The notes under the pieces are model-generated. The model saw only the letters and a program-made list of their open reading frames with translations, was not told where the DNA came from and made no database searches. From Oncorhynchus masou masou (lineage: Eukaryota; Chordata; Actinopteri; Salmoniformes; Salmonidae), in assembly GCF_036934945.1 (NCBI RefSeq), contig NW_027013513.1, positions 150,664-214,663 on the forward strand: a DNA stretch of 64,000 nt, given 5' to 3'. Positions within the stretch are counted from its first letter, which is position 1; every line of letters begins with the position of its first letter. Positions 48,318 through 59,400 of this stretch are shown here, in pieces. The translations under genes were made by a program, and so were the position numbers.

Positions 48318-49921
48318 CAGTTGAAGTTGGAAGTTTACTTACACCTGAGCCAAATACATTTAAACAGTTTTTCACAGTTCCTGACATTTAATCCGAGTAA
48401 AACATCCCTGTCTTAGGTCAGTTAGGATCACCACTTGATTTTAAGATTGTGAAATCTCAGAATAATAGTAGAGAGTGATTTATTTCAGCATTAAGTTTTT
48501 TTCATCACATTCCCAATGGGTCAGAAGTTTACAAACACTCAATTAGTATTTGGTAGCATTGCCTTTAAATTATTTAACTTGGGTCAAACGTTTCGGGTAG
48601 CCTTCCACAATAAGTTGGGTGAATTTTGGCCCATTCCTCCTGACAGAGCTGGTGTAACTGAGTCAGGTTTGTAGGCCTCCTTGCTCGCACAAGCTTTTTC
48701 AGTTCTGCCCACGACTTGTTTATAGGGTTGAGGTCAGGGCTTTGTGATGGCCACTCCAATACCTTGACTTTGTTGTCCTTAAGCCATTTTGCCACAACTT
48801 TGGAAGCATGCTTGGGGTCATTGTCCATTTGGAAGACCCATTTGCGACCAAGCTTTAACTTCCTGACTGATGTCTTGAGATGTTGCTTCAATATATCCAC
48901 ATCATTTTCCTATCTCATGATGCCATCTATTTTGTGAAGTGCACCAGTCCTTCCAGCAGCAAAGCACCCCCACAACATGATGCTGTCACCCCTGTGCTTC
49001 ACGGTTGGGAAGGTGATCTTCGGCTTGCAAACCTCCCCCTTTTTCCTCCAAACAGAACGATGGTCATTACGACCAAAAAGTTCTATTTTTGTTTCATCAG
49101 ACCAGAGAAAACTTCCTCCAAAAATGATGATCTTTGTCCCCAAGTGCAGTTGCAAACCGTAGTCTGGCTTTTTTATGGCGGCTCTGGAGCAGTGGCTTCT
49201 TCCTTGCTGAGCGACCTTTCAGGTTATGTCAATATAGGACTCGTTTAACTGTGAATATAGATACGTATATACCTGTTTCCTCCAGCATCTTCACAAGGTC
49301 CTTTGCTGTTGTTCTGGGATTGATTTGCACTTTCGCACCAAAGTACGTTTATCTCCAGGAGACACAACGCATCTCCTTCCTGAGCGGTATGACGGCTGTG
49401 TGATCCCATGTTGTTTATACTTGCATACTATTGTTTGTACACATGAACTTGGTACCTTCAGGGGTTTGGAAATTGCTCCCAAGGATGAACCAGACTTGTG
49501 CAGGTCTACAATTTCTTTTCTGAGGTCTTGGCTGATTTCATTTGATTTTCCCATGATGACAAGCAAAGAGGCACTGAGTTTGAAGGTAGGCCTTGAAATA
49601 CATCCACAGGTACACCTCCAATCGACTCAAATTATGTCAATTAGCCTATCAGAAGCTTCTAAAGCCATGACATCATTTTCTGGAATTTTCCCAGCTGTTT
49701 AAAGGCACCAGTCAACTTAGTGTGTGTAAACTTATGACCCACTGGAATTGTGATACAGAGAATTATACGTGAAACAATCTGTCTGTAAACAATTGTTGGG
49801 AACTGTACTTGTGTCATGCACAAAGTAGATGTCCTACCCGACTTGTCAAAACTATAGTTTGTTAACAAGAAATGTGTGGAGTGGTTGAGAAACGAGTTAT
49901 AATGACTTCTGACTTCAATTA
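48318..49921 (-). mobile_element. Degenerate Tc1/mariner transposon of the salmonid Tc1-like (Sleeping Beauty-related) type
   Basis: About 1.6 kb, the usual length for fish Tc1 elements. The left end starts after TA with CAGTTGAAGTTGGAAGTTTA, and the right end is TGACTTCTGACTTCAATTA, an inverted but shortened and mutated copy. An inner repeat GGTCAGAAGTTTACAAACAC near 48,519 pairs with GTGTGTAAACTTATGACC near 49,719, giving the two-direct-repeat terminal layout of this group. The right terminal TA is lost (ATTAGA). The interior holds a broken transposase on the minus strand. Confidence 0.92.
48543..49554 (-). pseudogene. Tc1-like transposase pseudogene (DD34E family)
   Basis: Starts MGKSNEISQDLRKEIVDLHK with the N-terminal helix-turn-helix region, up to about 49,291. 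The middle is frameshifted. A second open piece (48,910-49,155) has WSDETKIELFG with the first catalytic Asp. A third (48,574-48,900) has VFQMDNDPKHAS with the second Asp, and DLNPINKSWAELKK, where the catalytic Glu position is Asn. The C-terminus is again frameshifted near 48,600. The first two catalytic residues survive; the third is lost. It cannot make an active transposase. Confidence 0.92.
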
Positions 49922-50031
49922 GAAATATTCTGAAATTTTGGATAAATTGTAAGCTTCCCCAAACCTGAAACTCACTGGCTGCCTATCTATAGTCTTGACT
50001 ACTGCAAGCACGTTCAAATATAGGAGGTCTT
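49922..50031. other. Unique sequence after the Tc1-like element
   Basis: About 110 bp; no feature recognised. Confidence 0.4.
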
Positions 50032-50228
50032 GTACAACTGACTAGGTATCCCCCTTTCCCAGTGAAATTCCTTCTGGAGCCGCGTCTGACCTATTCAACC
50101 TTTCAGCTTCATACTGTACAGTAGTGTGTAGATAGCTGACTACTGGCTTGTAGAGCTAACGCATTGGCTGCTAATATCGTCTAGCCACTGTCCTGAGTTG
50201 GAAAAGGGGGATACCTAGTTAGTTGAAC
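50032..50228. repeat. Inverted repeat pair, 29-bp arms
   Basis: Bases 50,032-50,060 (with GTATCCCCCTTTCCC) and 50,200-50,228 (GGAAAAGGGGGATACC...) are reverse complements at 26 of 29 positions, with 139 bp between. They may be opposed ends of two dispersed repeat copies. Confidence 0.7.
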
Positions 50229-50441
50229 AACTGAGTTCCTCTTCTGAAATGTGTCTCCCACATTTAACCCAACCCCTCAGAATCAGAGAAGTGCAGGGGG
50301 CTGCCTTGCTCATCCACAGCACCCAGGGGTTAACTGCCTTGCTTCAGGTGAGAACAACAGATTTGTACTTTGTCAGCTCTGGGATTTGACCCAGCAACCT
50401 TTCGGTTAATAGCCCAAAGCTCTAACCATTAGGCTCCCTTG
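50229..50441 (-). mobile_element. tRNA-derived SINE of salmonid HpaI-like type
   Basis: On the minus strand it begins near GGGAGCCTAATGGTTAGAGC (box A-like TGGTTAGAGC), has a degenerate box B GGGTCAAATCCCAG at 50,392-50,379, then GTTAACCCCTGGGTG with an HpaI site (GTTAAC). This is the order found in salmonid HpaI-type SINEs. The 3' part (GGGTTGGGTTAAATGTGGGA) differs from the classic tail but matches the repeat fragment at 36,062-36,170. Ends uncertain. Confidence 0.75.
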
Positions 50442-50930
50442 ACCAATCTTACATAGGGCTGTCCTGAACACGAGCATCCTTCGTGGCCTCCTTCATGGAT
50501 CAGGGCTAATTTTGCTTAGCCACTGTCCTGAAGTGACCAATCTTTGAGAGGACATTTCTGGACATGAGCCTATTTTAGATCAAAAGCCCAGAGTTCTGGT
50601 TTAGAAGCACGGTTGCCACTACTACAATTTTATATGAATCAAATGTCAGCCATGTTTATGGATGGAGCGCTGCTCCCTGTTTACACTGAGGGACAGCGTG
50701 CACGTGAATCCGGATACAATCCGGCTATAGACGCTCCGTGAATCGGTGTATGAGAACGTGAGCAGATTACGTTGAAAACATCGGTCGGACATCTTGGACC
50801 CAGTCTCCTGTTCTTTTATACCTCAGCGACGTAGATCAGGACGAAGCCAACAGCCGGTCCAAACTGGCCCAGTTTCATGTGGCAGGGCCTTGGACAATCC
50901 TCTGTTAATGTTACACTTTATACTTTCTGA
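50442..50930. other. Unique sequence, about 490 bp
   Basis: No exon or RNA gene recognised. It grades into the 49-bp array near 50,920 (TTTCTGATCTCAGGGCATTG). Confidence 0.5.
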
Positions 50931-52285
50931 TCTCAGGGCATTGCTGTCTATGAGGACTGTTACAGTACATTATCTCTGATCTCATGGCATTGCTGTCTAT
51001 GGGGACAGTTACAGTACATTATCTCTGATCTCATGGCATTGCTGTCTATGAGGACAGTTACAGTACATTATCTCTGGTCTCATGGCATTGCTGTCTATGG
51101 GGACAGTTACAGTACATTATCTCTGATCTCATGGCATTGCTGTCTATGAGGACTGTTACAGTACATTATCTCTGATCTCAGGGCATTGCTGTCTATGAGG
51201 ACTGTTACAGTACATTATCTCTGATCTCATGGCATTGCTGTCTATGGGGACAGTTACAGTACATTATCTCTGATCTCATGGCATTGCTGTCTATGGGGAC
51301 AGTTACAGTACATTATCTCTGATCTCATGGCATTGCTGTCTATGAGGACAGTTACAGTACATTATCTCTGATCTCATGGCATTGCTGTCTATGAGGACAG
51401 TTACAGTACATTATCTCTGATCTCATGACATTGCTGTCTATGGGGACAGTTACAGTACATTATCTCTGATCTCATGGCATTGCTGTCTATGAGGACAGTT
51501 ACAGTACATTATCTCTGATCTCATGGCATTGCTGTCTATGGGGACAGTTACAGTACATTATCTCTGATCTCATGGCATTACTGTCTATGAGGACAGTTAC
51601 AGTACATTATCTCTGATCTCATGGCATTACTGTCTATGAGGACAGTTACAGTACATTATCTCTGATCTCATGGCATTACTGTCTATGAGGACAGTTACAG
51701 TACATTATCTCTGATCTCATGGCATTGCTGTGGGGACAGTTATAGTACATTATCTCTGATCTCATGGCATTGCTGTCTATGAGGACAGTTACAGTACATT
51801 ATCTCTGATCTCATGGCATTGCTGTCTATGGGGACAGTTACAGTACATTATCTCTGATCTCATGGCATTGCTGTGGGGACAGTTATAGTACATTATCTCT
51901 GATCTCATGGCATTGCTGTCTATGAGGACAGTTACAGTACATTATCTCTGATCTCATGGCATTGCTGTCTATGGGGACAGTTACAGTACATTATCTCTGA
52001 TCTCATGGCATTGCTGTGGGGACAGTTATAGTACATTATCTCTGATCTCATGGCATTGCTGTCTATGAGGACAGTTACAGTACATTATCTCTGATCTCAT
52101 GGCATTGCTATGGGGACAGTTATAGTACATTATCTCTGATCTCATGGCATTGCTGTCTATGAGGACAGTTACAGTACATTATCTCTGATCTCATGGCATT
52201 GCTGTCTATGCAGACAGTTACAGTACATTATCTCTGATCTCATGGCATTGCTGTCTATGGGGACAGTTACAGTACATTATCTCAT
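50931..52285. repeat. 49-bp minisatellite (TGATCTCATGGCATTGCTGT)
   Basis: About 28 units of TGATCTCATGGCATTGCTGT, CTATGAGGACAGTTACAGTA and CATTATCTC. GAGGACAG and GGGGACAG types alternate; a 43-bp type with TGCTGTGGGGACAGTTATAG occurs five times between 51,720 and 52,130, mostly about 141 bp apart, so it belongs to a three-unit block that duplicated. Confidence 0.96.
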
Positions 52286-52342
52286 TTCCCCCCCAACTCT
52301 CTTATCCTCACGATCCGTCATAAACCACACATATACATCCAT

Positions 52343-52344
<2 letters not shown>
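52286..52344. other. Unique spacer
   Basis: 59 bp between the 49-bp array and the CA microsatellite; nothing recognised. Confidence 0.4.

Positions 52345-52412
<68 letters not shown>
52345..52412. repeat. (AC)n microsatellite
   Basis: 34 uninterrupted AC dinucleotides, a typical fish microsatellite. Confidence 0.98.
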
Positions 52413-52414
<2 letters not shown>

Positions 52415-52594
52415 AATCCCTTGTGCTCGTCTCTTTATGTAATATTCCAGGTCATGTCTGGTTATTTCTGGTTCATGTGTAGTGATAGAAACATGGTCGT
52501 TGTAATATGACTGAAACACATGACACATCATATCCTCGTGGGCAATTTGACTGAACCAATGTTTCTATTGCAGTTCTTTTTCATTTTGGGGAAC
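52413..52594. other. Unique spacer
   Basis: About 180 bp; nothing recognised. Confidence 0.4.
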
Positions 52595-54378
52595 ACGACA
52601 GTTAGATTCCTATTACATTATGACAGTTAGATTCCTATTACATTATGACAGTTAGATTCCTATTACATTATGCCAGTTAGATTCCTATTACATTATGCCA
52701 GTTAGATTCCTATTACATTATGACAGTTAGATTCCTATTACATTATGACAGTTAGATTCCTATTACATTATGAAAGTTAGATTCCTACTACATTATGACA
52801 GTTAGATTCCTATTACATTATGACAGTTAGATTCCTATTACATTATGACAGTTAGATTCCTATTACATTATGACAGTTAAGATTCCTACTACATTATGAC
52901 AGTTAGATTCCTATTACATTATGACAGTTAGATTCCTATTATATTATGACAGTTAGATTCCTACTACATTATGACAGTTAGATTCCTATTACATTATGAC
53001 AGTTAGATTCCTATTACATTATGACAGTTAGATTCCTATTACATTATGACAGTTAGATTCCTACTACATTAGGACAGTTAGATTCCTATTACATTATGAC
53101 AGTTAGATTAGTATTACATTATGACAGTTAGATTCCTAATACATTATGACAGTTAGATTCCTAATACATTATGACAGTTAGATTCCTATTACATTATGAC
53201 AGTTAGATTCCTATTACATTATGACAGTTAGATTCCTATTACATTATGACAGATTCCTATTACATTATGACAGATTCCTATTACATTATGACAGTTAGAT
53301 TCCGATTACATTATGACAGTTAGATTCCTATTACATTATGACAGTTAGATTCCTATTACATTATGACAGTTAGATTCCTATTACATTATGACATATTCCT
53401 ATTACATTATGACAGATTCCTATTATATTATGACAGTTAGATTCCTATTACATTATGACAGATTCCTATTACATTATGCCAGTTTGCATTCCTATTACAT
53501 TATGCCAGTTAGATTCCTATTACATTATGACAGTTAGATTCCTACTACATTATGACAGTTAGATTCCTATTACATTATGACAGTTAGATTCCTATTATAT
53601 TATGACAGTTAGATTCCTATTATATTATGACAGTTAGATTCCTACTACATTATGACAGTTAGATTCCTATTACATTATGACAGTTAGATTCCTATTACAT
53701 TATGACAGTTAGATTCCTACTACATTAGGACAGTTAGATTCCTATTACATTATGACAGTTAGATTCCTATTGCATTATGACAGTTAGATTCCTATTACAT
53801 TATGACAGTTAGATACCTATTACATTATGACAGTTAGATTCCTATTACATTATGACAGTTAGATTCCTACTACATTATGACAGTTAGATTCCTAATACAT
53901 TATGACAGTTAGATTCCTAATACATTATGACAGTGAGATTCCTATTACATTATGACAGATAGATTCCTATTACATTATGACAGTTAGATTCCTATTACAT
54001 TATGACAGATTCCTATTACATTATGACAGTTAGATTCCTATTACATTATGACAGTTAGATTCCTATTACATTATGACAGTTAGATTCCTATTACATTATG
54101 ACAGATTCCTATTACATTATGACAGATTCCTATTACATTATGACAGTTAGATTCCTATTACATTATGACAGATTCCTATTACATTATGCCAGTTTGCATT
54201 CCTATTACATTATGACAGTTAGATTCCTATTACATTATGACAGATTCCTATTACATTATGACAGATTCCTATTACATTATGACAGTTAGATTCCTATTAC
54301 ATTATGACAGATTCCTATTACATTATGACAGATTCCTATTACATTATGACAGATTCCTATTACATTATGCCAGTTTGC
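52595..54378. repeat. 25-bp minisatellite TTAGATTCCTATTACATTATGACAG
   Basis: About 72 units. The main unit is 25 bp (CAGTTAGATTCCTATTACAT plus TATGA); a 21-bp type lacks TTAG (GACAGATTCC) and becomes frequent toward the right end. A rare CCAGTTTGCATTCC variant occurs at about 53,480, 54,189 and 54,370, the last at the array edge where it runs into unique sequence. Composition is AT-rich, unlike most arrays here. Confidence 0.96.
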
Positions 54379-54994
54379 ATTCCATCCTGCAGCGGTTTTC
54401 ATTGATGGGTTATCCTAAAAGGTTTTAGCTTCTGTAAATCTGAAACTGGCTCCAAACCCAGTGAGATGTTAAAGTCAGGTTAAAACCATGAGGTTTGTGG
54501 CCAGCATCAGTTTCTCTCCTCTGGAGAGCCTTGCGGTGCAGTTGCCGTACCAGGCAGTGATACAGCCCGATAGGATGCTGTCGATTGTGCATCTGTAAAG
54601 GTTTGTCAGGGTTTTAGGTGACAAGCCAAATTTCTTTGCGCCTTCTTCCCCACACTGTATGTGTGGGTGGACCATTTCAGTTTGTCCGTGATGTGTACGC
54701 CGAGGAACTTACAACTTTCCACCTTCTCCACTGCTGTCCTGTCAATGTGGATAGGGGGTGCTCCCTCTGCTGCTTCCTGAAGTCCACGATCATCTCTTTT
54801 GTTTTGATGATTGAGTTGGAGGCGTGCATGGCCACGCAGTTATGGGTGAACAGGACGTATAGGAGGGGCTAAGCATGCACCCTTGTGGGGCCCCAGTGTT
54901 GAGGATCAGCGAAGTGGAGGTGTTGTTTCCTACCTACGGCGGCCCGCCAGGAAGTCCAGGACACAATCACGCAGGGTGGGGTTGAGACCCAGGG

Positions 54995-54995
<1 letters not shown>
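54379..54995 (-). mobile_element. Non-LTR retrotransposon fragment, deleted reverse transcriptase
   Basis: On the minus strand the fragment reads, in shifting frames, LNPTLRDCVLDFLAG, then GAPQGCMLSPLLY, then KTKEMIVDFRKQQREH, then GLSPKTLTNLYRCTIDSILS and CITAWYGNCTA. These are late reverse-transcriptase blocks and the region after them in fish L2/Rex-like LINEs. The segment with the catalytic FADD box, expected between HNCVAMHASNSIIK and KTKEMIVDF, is missing. Several frameshifts and a stop occur. It is dead. The subfamily name is uncertain. A CT microsatellite is attached at its right edge. Confidence 0.8.

Positions 54996-55047
<52 letters not shown>
54996..55047. repeat. (CT)n microsatellite
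   Basis: About 26 CT dinucleotides without interruption at the edge of the LINE fragment. Confidence 0.97.
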
Positions 55048-55050
<3 letters not shown>

Positions 55051-55276
55051 AAATGAACACTACAAACTTCCATCCAAGTGAATTTAATTAATTAAATAAT
55101 TTTCAGCGGGCCATTCACTCAATCACCCAAAGCACTTCCTTGGCAACGAATGAGAGGAAAGTAGTCCTTCTGTCTTGACCTAGATGTGTGTTCTGAAACC
55201 ATGGTGATGGGCTGAGGACCTTGATCTGGCTGTTGATCTGGCTCCCTGGGCTGGCTGACACTCACTATGACCCCTT
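55048..55276. other. Unique spacer
   Basis: About 230 bp; no exon recognised. Confidence 0.4.
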
Positions 55277-55281
55277 TTCTT

Positions 55282-55312
<31 letters not shown>

Positions 55313-55374
55313 TCTCTGTCTCTCTCTCTGTCTCTGTCTCTCTCTCCCTCTCCCTGTCTCTCTCTCTCTCTCTG

Positions 55375-55435
<61 letters not shown>

Positions 55436-55437
55436 GT
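55277..55437. repeat. TCTC/TCTG low-complexity tract
   Basis: CT dinucleotides interrupted by TCTG about every 6-16 bases. Open frames on both strands (Ser/Leu or Arg/Glu) are artefacts. Confidence 0.95.
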
Positions 55438-55892
55438 CAATTCAATTCAATTGTTTCAATTCAAGGGCATTATTGGCATGGGAAACGTGTTAACATTGCC
55501 AAAGCAAGTGAGGTAGATAATATATAAAGTGAATGTATAAAAGTGAAATAAACAATAAAAATTAACAGTAAACATTACACATACAGAAGTTTCAAAACAA
55601 TAAAGACATTACAAATGTCATATTATATATATATATATATATATACAGTGTTTTAACAATGTACAAATGGTTAAAGGACACAAGATAAAATAAATAAGCA
55701 TAAATATGGGTTGTATTTACAATGGTGTTTGTTCTTCACTGCTTGCCCTTTTCTCGTGGCAACAGGTCACAAATCTTGCTGCTGTGATGCACACTGTGGA
55801 ATTCTTTGTGGATCTGTGTAATCTGAGGGAAATATGTCTCTCTAATATGGTCATACATTGGGCAGGAGGTTAGGAAGTGCAGCTTCTGTCTG
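55438..55892. mobile_element. Dispersed salmonid repeat, first copy
   Basis: Begins CAATTCAATTCAATTG and TTCAAGGGCATTATTGGCAT, then AACATTGCCAAAGCAAGTGA, and extends through GGTTGTATTTACAATGGTGT, CAACAGGTCACAAATCTTGC and TTGGGCAGGAGGTTAGGAAG. I recall this as a long dispersed repeat common in salmonids, perhaps a LINE 3' part. The middle has a short (AT)n at 55,621-55,652. It breaks off into a CT tract at about 55,886. Confidence 0.6.
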
Positions 55893-55938
55893 TCTCTGTG
55901 TCTCTCTGTCTCTCTCTCTCTCTCTCTGTGTGTCTCTC

Positions 55939-55967
<29 letters not shown>
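55893..55967. repeat. CT/TCTG low-complexity tract
   Basis: CT repeats with TCTG and GTGT interruptions between two copies of the same dispersed repeat start. Confidence 0.9.
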
Positions 55968-55969
<2 letters not shown>

Positions 55970-56060
55970 ATTCAATTCAATTCAATTCAAGGGGCTTTAT
56001 TGGCATGGGTAACATGTGTTAACATTGCCAAAGCAAGTAAGGTAGATAATATATAAAGTC
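55968..56060. mobile_element. Dispersed repeat, second partial copy
   Basis: Repeats the first 90 bases of the element at 55,438 (CAATTCAATTCAATTCAA, GGGGCTTTATTGGCATGGGT, GGTAGATAATATATAAAGT) in the same direction, then stops at another CT tract. Confidence 0.75.
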
Positions 56061-56061
56061 T

Positions 56062-56112
<51 letters not shown>
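56061..56112. repeat. (CT)n microsatellite
   Basis: About 23 CT dinucleotides following the second partial dispersed repeat. Confidence 0.95.
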
Positions 56113-56116
<4 letters not shown>

Positions 56117-56463
56117 ATTATATTGTAAAGCAGATTAGCATGAGCAGGCGAGTCAGTTGATGCTGACAGAGAGAGAGGGAGCGCGAGAGAGAGAGAGAGA
56201 GAGATAGAGGGGGGAGAGACAAAAACAGAGAGAGCCAGAGAGAGGGAGGAGAGGGGGGATAGAAAGCACCAGCTCAGCGGTTTATGTTCTAAATGTAATG
56301 AAGACCTTCTGGTCCTGTCCCTCTGTCTGCTGCTCCACATCAGGTAGTTGACCTCAGCTTCCCTTGGTATGTTACACCTTCACAAGTCCTCTACAGGACA
56401 CTGTATCAGTGGTACCACCACAACAACAACCAAAAGGTGCCTGAACAGCTTCTACCCCAATGC
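56113..56463. other. Unique sequence with a possible LINE 3' scrap
   Basis: About 350 bp with a short GA-rich stretch (56,167-56,255). Near 56,428-56,460, AACCAAAAGGTGCCTGAACA and GCTTCTACCCC resemble the downstream part of fish LINEs (an AAAAGGCTCCTCAACAGC-type segment known from memory). The 33-bp array starts right after it. No exon of kcnmb4 seen. Confidence 0.4.
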
Positions 56464-59400
56464 TATCTGTCTCCTCCATCACCCTGTTCTCTCTCTAAGT
56501 CTGTCTCCTCCATCCCCTGTCTCTCCCTCTCCCTCTGTCTTCTCCATCCCCCTGTTCTTTCTCTAGGTCTGTCTCCTCCATCCCCTGTTCTCTCTCTAGG
56601 TCTGTCTCCTCCATCCCCTGTTCTCTCTCTAGGTCTGTCTCCTCCATCCCCTGTTCTCTCTCTAGGTCTGTCTCCTCCATCCCCTGTTCTCTCTCTAGGT
56701 CTGTCTCCTCCATCCCCCTGTTCTCTCTCTAGGTCTGTCTCCTCCATCCCCTGTTCTCTCTCTAGGTATGTCTACTCCATCCCCTGTTCTCTCTCTAGGT
56801 CTGTCTCCTCGATCCCCTGTTCTCTCTCTAGGCCTGTCTCCTCCATCACCCTGTTCTCTCTCTAAGTCTGTCTCCTCCATCCCCTGTTCTCTCTCTAGGT
56901 CTGTCTCCTCCATCCCATTGTTCTCTCTCTAGGCCTGTCTCCTCCATCCCCCTGTTCTCTCTCTAGGTCTGTCTCCTCCATCCCCTGTTCTCTCTCTAGG
57001 CCTGTCTCCTCCATCCCCTGTCTCTCCCTCTCCCTCTGTCTCCTCCATCCCCTTGTTCTCTCTCTAGGCCTGTCTCCTCCATCCCCCTGTTCTCTCTCTA
57101 GGTCTGTCTCCTCCATCCCCCTGTTCTCTCTCTAGGTCTGTCTCCTCCATCCCCTTGTTCTCTCTCTAGGCCTGTCTCCTCCATCCCCCTGTTCTCTCTC
57201 TAGGTCTGTCTCCTCCATCCCCTGTTCTCTCTCTTGGTCTGTCTCCTCCATCCCCTGTTCTCTCTCTAGGTCTGTCTCCTCCATCCCCCTGTTCTCTCTC
57301 TAGGTCTGTCTCCTCCATCCCCTGTTCTCTCTCTTGGTCTGTGTCCTCCATCCCACTGTTTTTTCTCTAGGTCTGTCTCCTCCATCCCCCTGTTCTCTCT
57401 CTAGGCCTGTCTCCTCCATCCCCTGTTCTTTCTCTAGGTCTGTCTCCTCCATCCCCCTGTTCTCTCTCTAGGTCTGTCTCCTCCATCCCCTGTTCTCTCT
57501 CTAGGCCTGTCTCCTCCATCCCCTGTCTCTCCCTCTCCCTCTGTCTCCTCCATCCCCCTGTTCTCTCTCTAGGTCTGTCTCCTCCATCCCCTGTTCTCTC
57601 TCTAGGTCTGTCTCCTCCATCCCCTGTTCTCTCTCTAGGTCTGTCTCCTCCATCCCCCTGTTCTCTCTCTAGGTCTGTCTCCTCCATCCCCTGTTCTCTC
57701 TCTAGGTCTGTCTCCTCCATCCCAATGTTCTCTCTCTAGGTCTGTCTCCTCCATCCCCTGTTCTCTCTCTAGGTCTGGCTCCTCCATCCCCTGTTCTCTC
57801 TCTAGGTCTGTCTCCTCCATCACCCTGTTCTCTCTCTAGGTCTGTCTCCTCCATCCCCTGTTCTCTCTCTAGGCCTGTCTCCTCCATCCCCTGTTCTCTC
57901 TCTAGGTCTGTCTCCTCCATCACCCTGTTCTCTCTCTAGGTCTGTCTCCTCCATCCCCTGTTCTCTCTCTAGGTCTGTCTCCTCCATCCCCTGTTCTCTC
58001 TCTAGGTCTGTCTCCTCCATCCCCCTGTTCTCTCTCTAGGCCTGTCTCCTCCATCCCCTGTCTCTCCCTCTCCCTCTGTCTCCTCCATCCCCCTGTTCTC
58101 TCTCTAGGTCTGTCTCCTCCATCCCCCTGTTCTCTCTCTAGGCCTGTCTCCTCCATCCCCTGTCTCTCCCTCTCCCTCTGTCTCCTCCATCCCCCTGTTC
58201 TCTCTCTAGGCCTGTCTCCTCCATCCCCTGTTCTCTCTCTAGGTCTGTCTCCTCCATCACCCTGTTCTCTCTCTAGGTCTGTCTCCTCCATCCCCTGTTC
58301 TCTCTCTAGGTCTGTCTCCTCCATCCCCTGTTCTCTCTCTAGGCCTGTCTCCTCCATCCCCTGTTCTCTCTCTAGGTCTGTCTCCTCCATCACCCTGTTC
58401 TCTCTCTAGGCCTGTCTCCTCCATCCCCTGTTCTCTCTCTAGGTCTGTCACCTCCATCCCCTGTTCTCTCTCTAGGCCTGTCTCCTCCATCCCCCTGTTC
58501 TCTCTCTAGGTCTGTCTCCTCCATCCCCCTGTTCTCTCTCTAGGTCTGTCACCTCCATCCCCTGTTCTCTCTAGGTCTGTCTCCTCCATCCCCTGTTCTC
58601 TCTCTAGGCCTGTCTCCTCCATCCCCCTGTTCTCTCTCTAGGTCTGTCACCTCCATCCCCTGTTCTCTCTCTAGGCCTGTCTCCTCCATCCTCTGTTCTC
58701 TCTCTAGGTCTGTCTCCTCCATCCCCTGTTCTCTCTCTAGGCCTGTCTCCTCCATCCCCTGTTCTCTCTCTAGGTCTGTCTCCTCGATCCCCTGTTCTCT
58801 CTCTAGGTCTGTCTCCTCCATCCCCTGTTCTCTCTCTAGGCCTGTCTCCTCCATCCCCTGTCTCTCCCTCTCCCTCTGTCTCCTCCATCCCCCTGTTCTC
58901 TCTCTAGGTCTGTCTCCTACATCCCCCTGTTCTCTCTCTAGGTCTGTCTCCTCCATCCCCTTGTTCTCTCTCTAGGTCTGTCTCCTCCATCCCCTGTTCT
59001 CTCTCTAGGCCTGTCTCCTCCATCCTCTGTTCTCTCTAGGTCTGTCTCCTCCATCCCCTGTTCTCTCTCTAGGCCTGTCTCCTCCATCCTCTGTTCTCTC
59101 TCTAGGTCTGTCTCCTCCATCCCCTGTTCTCTCTCTAGGTCTGTCTCCTCCATCCCCTGTTCTCTCTCTAGGCCTGTCTCCTCCATCCTCTGTTCTCTCT
59201 CTAGGTCTGTCTCCTCCATCCCCTGTTCTCTCTCTAGGTCTGTCTCCTCGATCCCCTGTTCTCTCTCTAGCCCTGTCTCCTCCATCCCCTGTTCTCTCTC
59301 TAAGTCTGTCTCCTCCATCCCCTGTCTCTCCCTCTCCCTCTGTCTCCTCCATCCCCTTGTTCTCTCTCTAGGCCTGTCTCCTCCATCCTCTGTTCTCTCT

